NCBI GenBank assembly: GCA_002497025.1
Contig: DAMG01000080.1
Span: forward strand, 1-7,024
Direction: 5' to 3'
DNA length: 7,024 nt
Source of the DNA: Euryarchaeota archaeon UBA126
GTDB lineage: Archaea; Thermoplasmatota; Poseidoniia; Poseidoniales; Thalassarchaeaceae
This document shows positions 1 through 5,995 of this stretch, one piece after another. The stretch's first letter is position 1; every line of letters begins with the position of its first letter. Below the pieces are notes generated by a model. That model saw only the letters and a program-made list of their open reading frames with translations, was not told where the DNA came from and made no database searches. A program made the position numbers and the translations under genes.

Positions 1-1740
1 TTTGCTGCAAACTTGACTTCTGATATCGCCGCCCTCCGCTCATTCGGTGTCGAAGCGGCGCTTGGAGTTGCGGCGGCTTTCATCCTAACTGGAATTTGGG
101 CACCACTAATCAGAATGGATTGGGATAAATACCTTCGAGAGAAAGGAAAGCTACCAGAAGAAGAAGAAGGCATAGTTCACATGATAAGCGAAGAAAAATT
201 AGTAAAAATTGCAGATAATTCTTCAAAGAATTCGGCCGTTCTACTTGTGTTGATTTTGGCAATAACAGCCGTTGCAGTTCCAATGATGCTGAGTCTTGAA
301 GGAGATTTCAAGGTCGAAGATTTCCTCGATGAAGAATCAGATTTCGCCCAGGCTGTTGAGTTAGTCAATACCAGATTTAGTGATGAGGGAGAGCCGGCGG
401 TAGTAATCATAGAAGGCGATATGTTAGACCCTAGGGTCTTCGCAGCGATTCAGGAAACTAGGGACAATATGGCTGAACCGAGCCCCAATGATCCTGGAAA
501 ATACACCAAGACTCCACTAGGGACTCCTGAACTGCACGCAGTCGATGAGTTAGTTTGGGCAGCTAAGGCTAGTATGTTCGCCAATGTTACGCCATTTGTC
601 GAAGCAGGTTGGGAATCTGATACTCTTGAATGCGACACACTACTCACAGGATTGCCCGATGATAACGACAGAGACTGTTTGAGATTCATGTACGGATTCG
701 TGTATGTCTATGGAGTTCCAGAAGGTGGCTACATCCCACATATTCCTCCATCATTGACGGCGCTAAATATCGCTCCTAATTGCGAAATAGACCCAGAAAT
801 AGTACATCTTTGTCGGGATGGTAGCATTCCAGAATATCCACGAATGACACTTCGTTGGGGTATTGCAAATCCCGAGCAATTCATCGTTGTTGAAGAGGTT
901 TTAGCGGAGTTGGAAATGGATATGCAGCCATTCCAAGAATTAGCAGCACAGGGCCTATCTGAAAGAGCAGATATTAACTCGGCGACTGAAGAATATCCAG
1001 TTACCTGGGCGATTGCTACTGGCGACCCTGTGACCCGTTTCGTCGCCGCAAATAGTATGCAGAACCAACTCCAAGGAACATTAGTTCTAGGAGTTCTATT
1101 CTGTCTGATAACACTCTGGTGGGGATTCCGAAAGGTCGAGTATAGGTTTGAGGATTATTCTCTTCGAGATCTTGCAGTATCCTCGCCGGTAATTATTGCG
1201 ATAACTGGATATGTATACCTGACAGTTAGTGTAAATCTTGCTATTGCCATTGCAATCCTTCTGGTTATTGGCGCTGGATATTGGGGTACTAGATCTCTCT
1301 CGACTGCAATCTTTACTACAATCCCAATTGTAGTTGTAATAATTTGGCTATACGCCATAATCGCAGCTGCTGGATATGGATTGAACATGGTTACAGTAGC
1401 AATTGCCGCGATGAGTCTTGGTGTAGGAATAGACTACGTTATCCACGTGGTTGAGAGGTATCGAGAGGAACGTGCAACCGGTGCTGATGTAGAGGCCAGC
1501 ATCAAGGCGATTGGAGGTGCTGCAGGCCTTGCTCTGTTCGGTTCAGCCGTCTCGGATGTGACAGGTTTCCTAATCATAACTCGCTCTGCAATGGGCTTCT
1601 TTGCGAGCTTCGGTTTGTTCTGTGCTGCAATGATTGGACTTTCCTTGTTCGCCAGCCTAGTCGTTACACCCGCAATGCTTGGTGCTATGTCTCGAACACG
1701 GAGCAACGAGACTCAGCAGGTTGAAGCAGTTGGGGCTTAA
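1..1740 (+). CDS. RND/MMPL-superfamily transporter, C-terminal part (5' end outside window)
   Basis: This is the C-terminal 579 codons of an RND-family membrane protein, probably a proton-driven exporter; the substrate cannot be told. The frame is open from base 1, and its first residues (SDIAALRSFGVEAALGV) match the end of the N-terminal membrane half of RND proteins. The TTG at 13 is therefore not a real start. Counting the codon at base 1 as residue 1, I see a membrane segment near 18-38, a cytoplasmic charged loop, a segment at 77-97, a large extracytoplasmic loop to about 355, then five or so membrane segments. The second half carries the family signature GVGIDYVIH at 474-482, followed by ERYREE and a glycine/alanine-rich GF segment. 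Four cysteines (211, 226, 261, 271) lie in the extracytoplasmic loop and could form disulfides. It ends TAA, 16 bases before the next gene, so co-transcription is likely. The family is confident; the transported molecule is unknown, and SSD-type lipid or sterol-related roles are equally possible. Confidence 0.87.
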   Translation, partial: FAANLTSDIAALRSFGVEAALGVAAAFILTGIWAPLIRMDWDKYLREKGKLPEEEEGIVHMISEEKLVKIADNSSKNSAVLLVLILAITAVAVPMMLSLEGDFKVEDFLDEESDFAQAVELVNTRFSDEGEPAVVIIEGDMLDPRVFAAIQETRDNMAEPSPNDPGKYTKTPLGTPELHAVDELVWAAKASMFANVTPFVEAGWESDTLECDTLLTGLPDDNDRDCLRFMYGFVYVYGVPEGGYIPHIPPSLTALNIAPNCEIDPEIVHLCRDGSIPEYPRMTLRWGIANPEQFIVVEEVLAELEMDMQPFQELAAQGLSERADINSATEEYPVTWAIATGDPVTRFVAANSMQNQLQGTLVLGVLFCLITLWWGFRKVEYRFEDYSLRDLAVSSPVIIAITGYVYLTVSVNLAIAIAILLVIGAGYWGTRSLSTAIFTTIPIVVVIIWLYAIIAAAGYGLNMVTVAIAAMSLGVGIDYVIHVVERYREERATGADVEASIKAIGGAAGLALFGSAVSDVTGFLIITRSAMGFFASFGLFCAAMIGLSLFASLVVTPAMLGAMSRTRSNETQQVEAVGA

Positions 1741-1756
1741 CGGCTGGTCGAATAAG

Positions 1757-2083
1757 ATGGATGCTTCCCATTCGTTGACCGACCTCGAGAGAGGAAAGGA
1801 AGACTGTGTAATGCGGTTTGCTGATGGCCAAGCATTCCGAGTAGATTATCTCGATATTAGACTGGCTTGCCCTTGCGCCAAATGTGGCCCAAGACAGGAA
1901 AATGAACAGCGAATTATTGAATTCCGAGAGGAGGTCATGAGATTACGGTTGGATAAGCCAAAGGCCGAATTAGTCGGCCGCTATGGCCTACGATTTTCGT
2001 GGCCTAGCGGCTGTTCTAGTGGTATTTTTTCCTTTTCTCTATTACGAGAGGTCTGTGAAGAAAAAGCAAGTTTAATTGATTGA
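1757..2083 (+). CDS. DUF971 (GBBH-like N-terminal domain) protein
   Basis: A 108-residue protein made almost entirely of one DUF971 domain, the small fold also found at the N-terminus of gamma-butyrobetaine hydroxylase and fused to some Mrp/ApbC iron-sulfur carriers. Visible hallmarks are FADGQAFRVDYLDIR at 21-35, the cysteine cluster CPCAKC at 38-43, VGRYGLRFSW at 73-82 and GIFSFSLLREVCEE near the end. Many members have DGH-TGIY before the last strand. Here the equivalent is SGCSSGIF, so the histidine position is a cysteine (86), which with 38, 40 and 43 could give a fourth metal ligand; that is inference. The ATG at 1757 is chosen because the domain starts soon after it. An upstream start at 1679 would overlap the transporter and add residues unlike the family. 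No strong Shine-Dalgarno is visible. Its place close behind the transporter suggests an operon, but a functional link is unproven. The biochemical role is unknown. Confidence 0.85.
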   Translation: MDASHSLTDLERGKEDCVMRFADGQAFRVDYLDIRLACPCAKCGPRQENEQRIIEFREEVMRLRLDKPKAELVGRYGLRFSWPSGCSSGIFSFSLLREVCEEKASLID

Positions 2084-2169
2084 TTTTGACAGAAGCGCTC
2101 AAAGGCAACCCCTGATTCCGCAAACCATCGCAATGTGGGATTCCCTCCCTCGCTGCGGTGGGTGATTCA
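2084..2169 (+). promoter_or_regulatory. Intergenic region before pus10 with GGTGAT ribosome binding site
   Basis: An 86-base gap between the DUF971 gene and pus10. At its right end GGTGGGTGAT (2157-2166) contains GGTGAT, complementary to the archaeal 16S rRNA 3' end, three bases before the ATG at 2170. This supports ATG 2170 rather than GTG 2158 as the pus10 start. At its left end attttgacaga (2083-2093) recurs exactly in the gap before the DUF655 gene. No clear TATA box, BRE or T-run terminator is visible, so a pus10 promoter here is possible but unproven. Confidence 0.5.
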
Positions 2170-3600
2170 ATGAACCCAGATGAGCCAGAGGCCGATGAGA
2201 CAACGCCTGAAGAAGAGGAGTGGCAACTCTACGCAACGGCTGGTTATGCTGCCGCAGAAGATCCTTGGGATGACTTAGTTGAAATCAAAGACGATGAAGA
2301 GGAAGAAGAGGAATGGTTCGATGGTGATGACTTCGAAACCAATGGACAAACTTTGGATTGGGACTCTCCCCCTTGTCCAGCTCCATTAGGCATAGCTCAC
2401 ATGATTCGACTCGGTACGTGTAATCACTGCTTACACCGAGTTGGTGGACGTCGTACTGAAGAAATCGGAGAGAAGGGGGGTGCATCTCTTCGCGCTGAAG
2501 CATTTGCTAGAGACAAGGAATTAGAATCGTTCGACGTGCCAGATCTGTGTCCACTTTGTGAGAATCTCTTCGAAGATGTCGACAACATCGTTGAAAGAAT
2601 AGTCGAACAAACTGGAGAACTCGATCATGGCTCATTACAAATTGGAGTTCACGTTCCTAAAGATCTAATTCAGGAAGAAGACAGAATCCGAACTCGTCAT
2701 GCAGCACCGGGTTCTCGACCGTTGAAAGCGGCTTTTTCAGAATCGGTTCAGAAAGGAGTTGCTGCCCGAATGGAAGGCGTTGAATTCGTTAAAGAACGTC
2801 CCGATTTGATGATTTTAATCGACTGTTTAACCCTAAGAGTCGATGTTGATATTCGTCCGGTATTCATCTACGGTCGCTATCGAAAGTTGAGTCGAGGAAT
2901 ACCTCAGACCCGCTGGCCTTGCCGCTCTTGCCGTGGTCGTTCAGAGGGTTGTGAAGCCTGTGAAGGAACAGGACTGCAATACCCTGATTCTGTGCAAGAC
3001 CTAATCGGCGAACCATTCCGGCTAGTTTTGTCAGCAGAAAACACCTCATTCCATGGAATGGGGAGGGAAGATATCGATGTCCGCTGTTTAGGAAGAGGTC
3101 GCCCCTTTGTCCTAGAAGTAAAGCACCCAAGGGTTCGTCGCACAGACCTGGAGGAAGTCATGAAAGTCGTCAACTCAAATGGTGCTGATAAAATAGAGAT
3201 TAGTGATTTACGTTGGACGAACCGAAGCGAAGTTAGTAGGGTGAAAGAAACCCGAGCAGAGAAGTCCTATACAATCCGTTTCTCCGTCGAGGAGCAGCCC
3301 GAGGAATCGTTCATCATTGAATCAATTTCCAAACTATCTGGAGTCACTTTGGAACAACAAACACCGAAGAGAGTCTCTCACCGCAGAGCGGACCTAATCC
3401 GTAAGCGTAAGGTAGTCTCAATCGACAATGTTGTAGTTGAAGACAGCGAAGTACAATTTTCGGTACGCTGCGAGGCTGGAACTTATGTCAAGGAGTTAGT
3501 ACATTCCGACGAAGGTAGAACAGTTCCATCAGTGGCTGGTGTTTTGGGAAGTCCCTGTGAAGTAATTTGGCTAGATGTTGAGGATATCCACGCTGACTGA
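2170..3600 (+). CDS. pus10: tRNA pseudouridine synthase Pus10
   Basis: A 476-residue Pus10, which isomerises uridine to pseudouridine at positions 54 and 55 of the archaeal tRNA T-arm, replacing bacterial TruB for U55. A zinc-binding region has CNHC at 84-87 and LCPLC at 126-130. A THUMP-like region follows. The catalytic part has a second cysteine set, WPCRSC at 249-254 and GCEAC at 260-264 followed by EGTG, typical of Pus10. GREDIDVR at 298-305 holds the catalytic aspartate (301 by analogy with GRTD of TruA). The end shows GTYVKELVHSDEGRTVPS and LDVEDIH, both family hallmarks. Odd: about 70 residues precede the usual N-terminal cysteine region, very acidic, with an Asp/Glu run near residues 41-53. 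Usual archaeal members begin close to that cysteine region. ATG 2170 is preferred over GTG 2158 because GGTGAT sits just upstream. It leads the conserved pus10-rpl21e-rpoF-DUF655-ksgA block. Confidence 0.95.
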   Translation: MNPDEPEADETTPEEEEWQLYATAGYAAAEDPWDDLVEIKDDEEEEEEWFDGDDFETNGQTLDWDSPPCPAPLGIAHMIRLGTCNHCLHRVGGRRTEEIGEKGGASLRAEAFARDKELESFDVPDLCPLCENLFEDVDNIVERIVEQTGELDHGSLQIGVHVPKDLIQEEDRIRTRHAAPGSRPLKAAFSESVQKGVAARMEGVEFVKERPDLMILIDCLTLRVDVDIRPVFIYGRYRKLSRGIPQTRWPCRSCRGRSEGCEACEGTGLQYPDSVQDLIGEPFRLVLSAENTSFHGMGREDIDVRCLGRGRPFVLEVKHPRVRRTDLEEVMKVVNSNGADKIEISDLRWTNRSEVSRVKETRAEKSYTIRFSVEEQPEESFIIESISKLSGVTLEQQTPKRVSHRRADLIRKRKVVSIDNVVVEDSEVQFSVRCEAGTYVKELVHSDEGRTVPSVAGVLGSPCEVIWLDVEDIHAD

Positions 3601-3679
3601 AGCCCAGAGGGCTCAGATGGGCTTAAGAATGGGCGGTAGGTCGACCGCTCGCACGACCTATGGTCGAGGGGTGAAAATA
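3601..3679 (+). promoter_or_regulatory. rpl21e leader with inverted repeats and GGGGTGA ribosome binding site
   Basis: A 79-base gap between pus10 and rpl21e with several inverted repeats. AGCCC (3601-3605) can pair with GGGCT at 3609-3613 or with a second GGGCT at 3619-3623. TAGGTCG (3637-3643) pairs perfectly with CGACCTA (3654-3660) around a 10-base loop. GCGGT (3633-3637) and ACCGC (3644-3648) form a competing hairpin. GGGGTGA (3668-3674) lies five bases before the ATG and is the Shine-Dalgarno. Stems immediately upstream of a ribosomal protein start could serve processing, termination of pus10 messages or autoregulation; the sequence shows only the pairing potential. Confidence 0.45.
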
Positions 3680-3970
3680 ATGCGCCGAAGTCACGGAACT
3701 CGTCAAGGAACTCGCAGTATTCTACGTCGATCCAAAACTCAGCGTGGTCGGATTAACATCGCTCGAGTAATGCACCAATATGAGATTGGTGATAGAGTTT
3801 CAGTTGTGCTTGATGGTTCCCAACAAAAGGGTATGCCTCACCGCAGATTCCAAGGCGCTACAGGCGTAATTGAAGCCAAGCAGGGCCGAGCGTGGGTAGT
3901 TGCTCTACACGACAAGAATATGGCAAAGACCGTTATAGCTCGCCCAGAGCACCTACACCCATTGGAGTGA
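3680..3970 (+). CDS. rpl21e: 50S ribosomal protein L21e
   Basis: A 96-residue protein of the archaeal/eukaryotic large-subunit family eL21, of normal archaeal length. It starts MRRSHGTRQGTRS, a basic N-terminal tail that in the family reaches into rRNA. It then has the SH3-like core with YEIGDRVSVVLDGS, the hallmark KGMPHRRFQGATGVI, RAWVVAL and the ending ARPEHLHPLE. The ATG at 3680 is fixed by family alignment and by the GGGGTGA five bases upstream. The open frame reaches back to 3575, but those codons overlap the pus10 end and look nothing like L21e. Its stop lies within the ribosome binding site of rpoF, so the two genes are probably translationally linked. Bacteria lack this family (their L21 is unrelated), so this is one of the strongest archaeal markers in the window. 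Confidence 0.96.
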   Translation: MRRSHGTRQGTRSILRRSKTQRGRINIARVMHQYEIGDRVSVVLDGSQQKGMPHRRFQGATGVIEAKQGRAWVVALHDKNMAKTVIARPEHLHPLE

Positions 3971-3971
3971 T
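3964..3971 (+). promoter_or_regulatory. rpoF ribosome binding site overlapping the L21e stop
   Basis: GGAGTGAT is one base different from the anti-Shine-Dalgarno complement GGAGGTGAT with one G dropped, and its TGA is the L21e stop codon. Four bases separate it from the rpoF ATG at 3976. This fixes the rpoF start and suggests that ribosomes terminating on L21e load onto rpoF. Confidence 0.7.
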
Positions 3972-3975
3972 TTAC

Positions 3976-4329
3976 ATGAGCAATAGAGAGTTCGTCGACT
4001 TCGCCACCGTACGTGATTTGCTATTGGATGCACGAGAACGACGTGGGGAATTGTCATACGAGCAGAAGGTCGCTCTTCAACACGCTGAGTGGGCTGCTAG
4101 CGAGAATCGAGGGGGAATGAAGACAAGCCCTGAAATATTCACTAACCTATTCGAAGATCTCGTTAAGAACGAGAAATTAGGTCAGTATCCCGAGGTTTGT
4201 GCAAAGATTGCCGAACTTGCCCCAATGGAAGTGGATAATGTTAGGGTAATCATCGCATCTAAGAGAATCGCAATGGATACAGGCGAGGTAGAAGAGATTA
4301 TCACTACCGTTAGACAACATATTCTTTGA
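3976..4329 (+). CDS. rpoF: DNA-directed RNA polymerase subunit Rpo4 (RpoF, Rpb4 homologue)
   Basis: A 117-residue protein matching archaeal Rpo4/RpoF, which with Rpo7 (RpoE) forms the stalk of RNA polymerase that binds emerging RNA and helps open-complex formation and termination. Family traits are an N-terminal tip-associated segment (EFVDFATVRDLLLDARE), a helical region beginning SYEQKVALQHAEWAA, and a C-terminal HRDC-like bundle with KIAELAPMEVDNVRVIIASKR and a closing EVEEIITTVRQHIL. The length is ordinary for the family. The ATG at 3976 is chosen over upstream in-frame codons because those lie inside L21e and because GGAGTGAT sits four bases upstream. Its position directly behind rpl21e and before the DUF655 gene is the conserved euryarchaeal arrangement and strengthens the call, since Rpb4 sequences are poorly conserved. 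Confidence 0.93.
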   Translation: MSNREFVDFATVRDLLLDARERRGELSYEQKVALQHAEWAASENRGGMKTSPEIFTNLFEDLVKNEKLGQYPEVCAKIAELAPMEVDNVRVIIASKRIAMDTGEVEEIITTVRQHIL

Positions 4330-4439
4330 GTTGCAAATTTGATAATTTTACTCAAAGTCAGAATTTTGCTGTAATTTTGACAGATTCTACAAAACACATT
4401 CATTCATGAGGGATAACCGACCTCCGAGGACTGAGGAAT
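4330..4439 (+). promoter_or_regulatory. AT-rich intergenic region with spaced A/T tracts before the DUF655 gene
   Basis: A 110-base gap whose first half is much richer in A and T than anything around it. AAATTTG (4335-4341), AATTTTA (4344-4350) and two AATTTTG copies (4362-4368, 4373-4379) start 9, 18 and 11 bases apart, close to helical spacing. The last copy belongs to attttgacaga (4374-4384), which also occurs before pus10. T-rich tracts without a hairpin can terminate archaeal transcription, and AT-rich DNA here could also hold a promoter for the DUF655-ksgA pair; I cannot separate the two. TGAGG (4432-4436), three bases before the ATG, is a weak Shine-Dalgarno. Confidence 0.5.
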
Positions 4440-5009
4440 ATGCAGCCGAGTGGCAATGTTAACGGCGACGCTGCCGATGGACCCTTTGCCTCTGAGACTC
4501 ATGTTCGTGTCCTAGATGTCATGGAAAGAAGACCTATTGGCATGGAAATACATGCTATTTCAGAACCAGGACTTCACATTGTTCGGGCAAGATTGAACGA
4601 CGGGTTCTCCTCAGAATCTGGTGACCAATTTGCTCTTGATTCAGGTAAGTCTGGACCACTATCGCCTCTACGCTTCCAAGATCTATCTGGAGATGCTAAT
4701 TCAGTATTGCAAGAATCGGTTGCAGAATCGATCAAAGTTAATCCTGACCCACATTTGGGATTCTATAACCGAGCCAATAACATTTCACGCAAGGTTCACG
4801 CCTTTCAATTGCTACCGGGAGTTGGTAGTTCAACCGCTAGGTCTTGGGTTGAAATTCGTGGACCAAATGGCTGGGTTGATCTAGATGAGGTAAGTCAAAA
4901 GCTCGATATTGACGCAGTCGATTTGCTAGCGGAGAGATATGTAAGTGAAATGGAAAATCCAGGAGAAGTCCCCTGCCTGCTAGATTTACTGGTGAGGGTC
5001 GACGCCTAA
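4440..5009 (+). CDS. DUF655 family helix-hairpin-helix protein
   Basis: A 189-residue member of DUF655, an archaeal family of unknown biochemical function that is predicted to bind nucleic acid and usually sits between rpoF and ksgA, as here. The N-terminal part contains THVRVLDVM near 20-28, matching the family's VLD opening. The central part is divergent and hard to align. FYNRANNISRKVH at 108-120 corresponds to the family FFN-A-P-H segment. It runs into HAFQLLPGVGSSTARSW, whose LPGVG at 125-129 is a helix-hairpin-helix turn that normally contacts the DNA or RNA backbone. WVDLDEVSQKLDIDAVDLLAERYVSE follows as the equivalent of the family's F-D-RV...P...R segment. The family's usual OB-like N-terminal region looks shortened or poorly conserved, so the member is divergent. 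ATG 4440 follows TGAGG; no better start is visible upstream in frame. ksgA begins 13 bases after the stop, which suggests joint expression and a possible role in rRNA processing or ribosome assembly (inference). Confidence 0.88.
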   Translation: MQPSGNVNGDAADGPFASETHVRVLDVMERRPIGMEIHAISEPGLHIVRARLNDGFSSESGDQFALDSGKSGPLSPLRFQDLSGDANSVLQESVAESIKVNPDPHLGFYNRANNISRKVHAFQLLPGVGSSTARSWVEIRGPNGWVDLDEVSQKLDIDAVDLLAERYVSEMENPGEVPCLLDLLVRVDA

Positions 5010-5022
5010 TCGGGGTGGGCGT

Positions 5023-5895
5023 ATGGACGATCTCGATGTCAGATTGTTAGTAGAATTGCTACGCGACCGAATTATTCCTAATCGAACGCTTGGCCAACAT
5101 TTCCTACTCGACGAAGCGGTTATCGATAGAGCAGTAGAAATTGCCTCGGTGAACCATCCTATTAACGAGCAGAGTCATGTTTTGGAGATAGGTCCTGGAC
5201 CGGGTTCGCTGACATTAGAATTATTGCGAACGGGAGCAAAAGTAACCGCCATAGAATTAGATCAGGAATCTACAAATCACCTTGCCAGAGTTTTCAACGG
5301 CGCGGATGGAAAATTGCAAGTAATTCACGCCGATGCACTAGAAATCGATTGGCCAGAAGACATCACTCACATTGTTTCCAATCTTCCATACCAAATATCT
5401 AGCCCCGTTCTAGAGAGAATTCAGAAGCATCATTCCAATACCCAAATCAAAGGAATTTCACTGCTCGTTCAGGAAGAATTTGCAGAACGTATGGCGATGA
5501 ATAAAGGGCATGCAACCCGTGGTCCATTAGGTCACTCACTTTGGCTTGACTTTGATGTCAAACTGGATGTAAAGGTCGCACCTCATTCATTTAGTCCGTC
5601 GCCAAGAGTACATTCACGTCTGATAAATTTAATTCCAGTTAATCGTAAAATAACACAATCGATTGACAGCCGCCTATACAGGATGGTCATAACAGAATGT
5701 TTTACCAATCGTCGACGTAAACTTAGAACATCTCTGAAGAATTCTCCAAACCGCCTCAATAGAATACCTGGTTGGCATCGTTCCCGATGGCAAACAGCAA
5801 TCAAGACAATACCCAGCCAAACACTTGACCTCCGGCCTGAGAATCTAACTTCAGAGGAGTGGGTCTTACTAATCAGCCAAATTAGTCAGCCTTGA
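5023..5895 (+). CDS. ksgA: 16S rRNA adenine dimethyltransferase KsgA/Dim1 (RsmA)
   Basis: A 290-residue enzyme that transfers four methyl groups from S-adenosylmethionine to the two adjacent adenines in the 3'-terminal helix 45 loop of 16S rRNA, a late small-subunit maturation step. Motifs in order are LGQHFL at 23-28, the SAM-binding loop EIGPGPG at 55-61, the acidic IELD at 77-80, ADALEI with Asp104 for adenine-ring contact, and the catalytic NLPY at 120-123. These are followed by the substrate loop FSPSPRVHS and a C-terminal domain with CFTNRRRKLRTSL. All key residues are present, so it should be active. In the FSPSPRVHS motif the usual aspartate before serine is a histidine, a small deviation. 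ATG 5023 lies shortly after GGGGTGGGC (5012-5020), a Shine-Dalgarno-like stretch, and gives normal family length. The gene follows DUF655 closely and probably shares its transcript. Confidence 0.96.
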   Translation: MDDLDVRLLVELLRDRIIPNRTLGQHFLLDEAVIDRAVEIASVNHPINEQSHVLEIGPGPGSLTLELLRTGAKVTAIELDQESTNHLARVFNGADGKLQVIHADALEIDWPEDITHIVSNLPYQISSPVLERIQKHHSNTQIKGISLLVQEEFAERMAMNKGHATRGPLGHSLWLDFDVKLDVKVAPHSFSPSPRVHSRLINLIPVNRKITQSIDSRLYRMVITECFTNRRRKLRTSLKNSPNRLNRIPGWHRSRWQTAIKTIPSQTLDLRPENLTSEEWVLLISQISQP

Positions 5896-5995
5896 GCCAT
5901 GCTGAGAACCGGAGAACCACGCCTTCAAAGCCCACAGTAGGTTCGGGGGCAATAGCGGAGCGTGTGTAGGCCTCGCTGGGAAGGGAGATGGTTAA
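5896..5995 (+). promoter_or_regulatory. GC-rich 100-base leader before the zinc-ribbon gene
   Basis: A gap with no open frame of note, richer in G and C than the gap before the DUF655 gene. GAGAACC is repeated at 5904-5910 and 5912-5918, and GAACC in either copy can pair with GGTTC at 5940-5944. GCCC (5930-5933) can pair with GGGC (5947-5950), crossing the first stem as a pseudoknot would. AGCGGAG (5955-5961) pairs imperfectly with CTCGCT (5972-5977). GGGAG (5983-5987) with the following ATGG resembles a Shine-Dalgarno for the ATG at 5996. No tRNA cloverleaf, TATA box or T-run is evident. A structured leader is possible but unproven. Confidence 0.35.

Noticed and set aside
13..15. TTG at 13 as the transporter start codon
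   Set aside because: The frame is open to base 1, and the residues around it are the interior of an RND membrane half; the gene simply begins outside the window.
158..171. GAA-rich trinucleotide run in the transporter as a repeat element
   Set aside because: It is a short run encoding glutamates in a cytoplasmic loop, in frame, with no repeat structure beyond that.
2158..2160. GTG at 2158 as the pus10 start
   Set aside because: It lies inside the GGTGGGTGAT ribosome binding site of the ATG at 2170, so the ATG is the better start.
2920..2961. Second cysteine set in Pus10 as a novel zinc insertion
   Set aside because: A CXXC...CXXC followed by GTG at this place is a normal feature of archaeal Pus10.
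4621..4884. An 87-codon open frame inside the DUF655 gene on the same strand
   Set aside because: It lies wholly within a recognised gene in another frame and has no ribosome binding site or family resemblance.
5896..5995. Possible tRNA suggested by GGTTCGGGG, which looks like a T-arm
   Set aside because: No acceptor pairing, D-arm or anticodon stem can be laid out around it.
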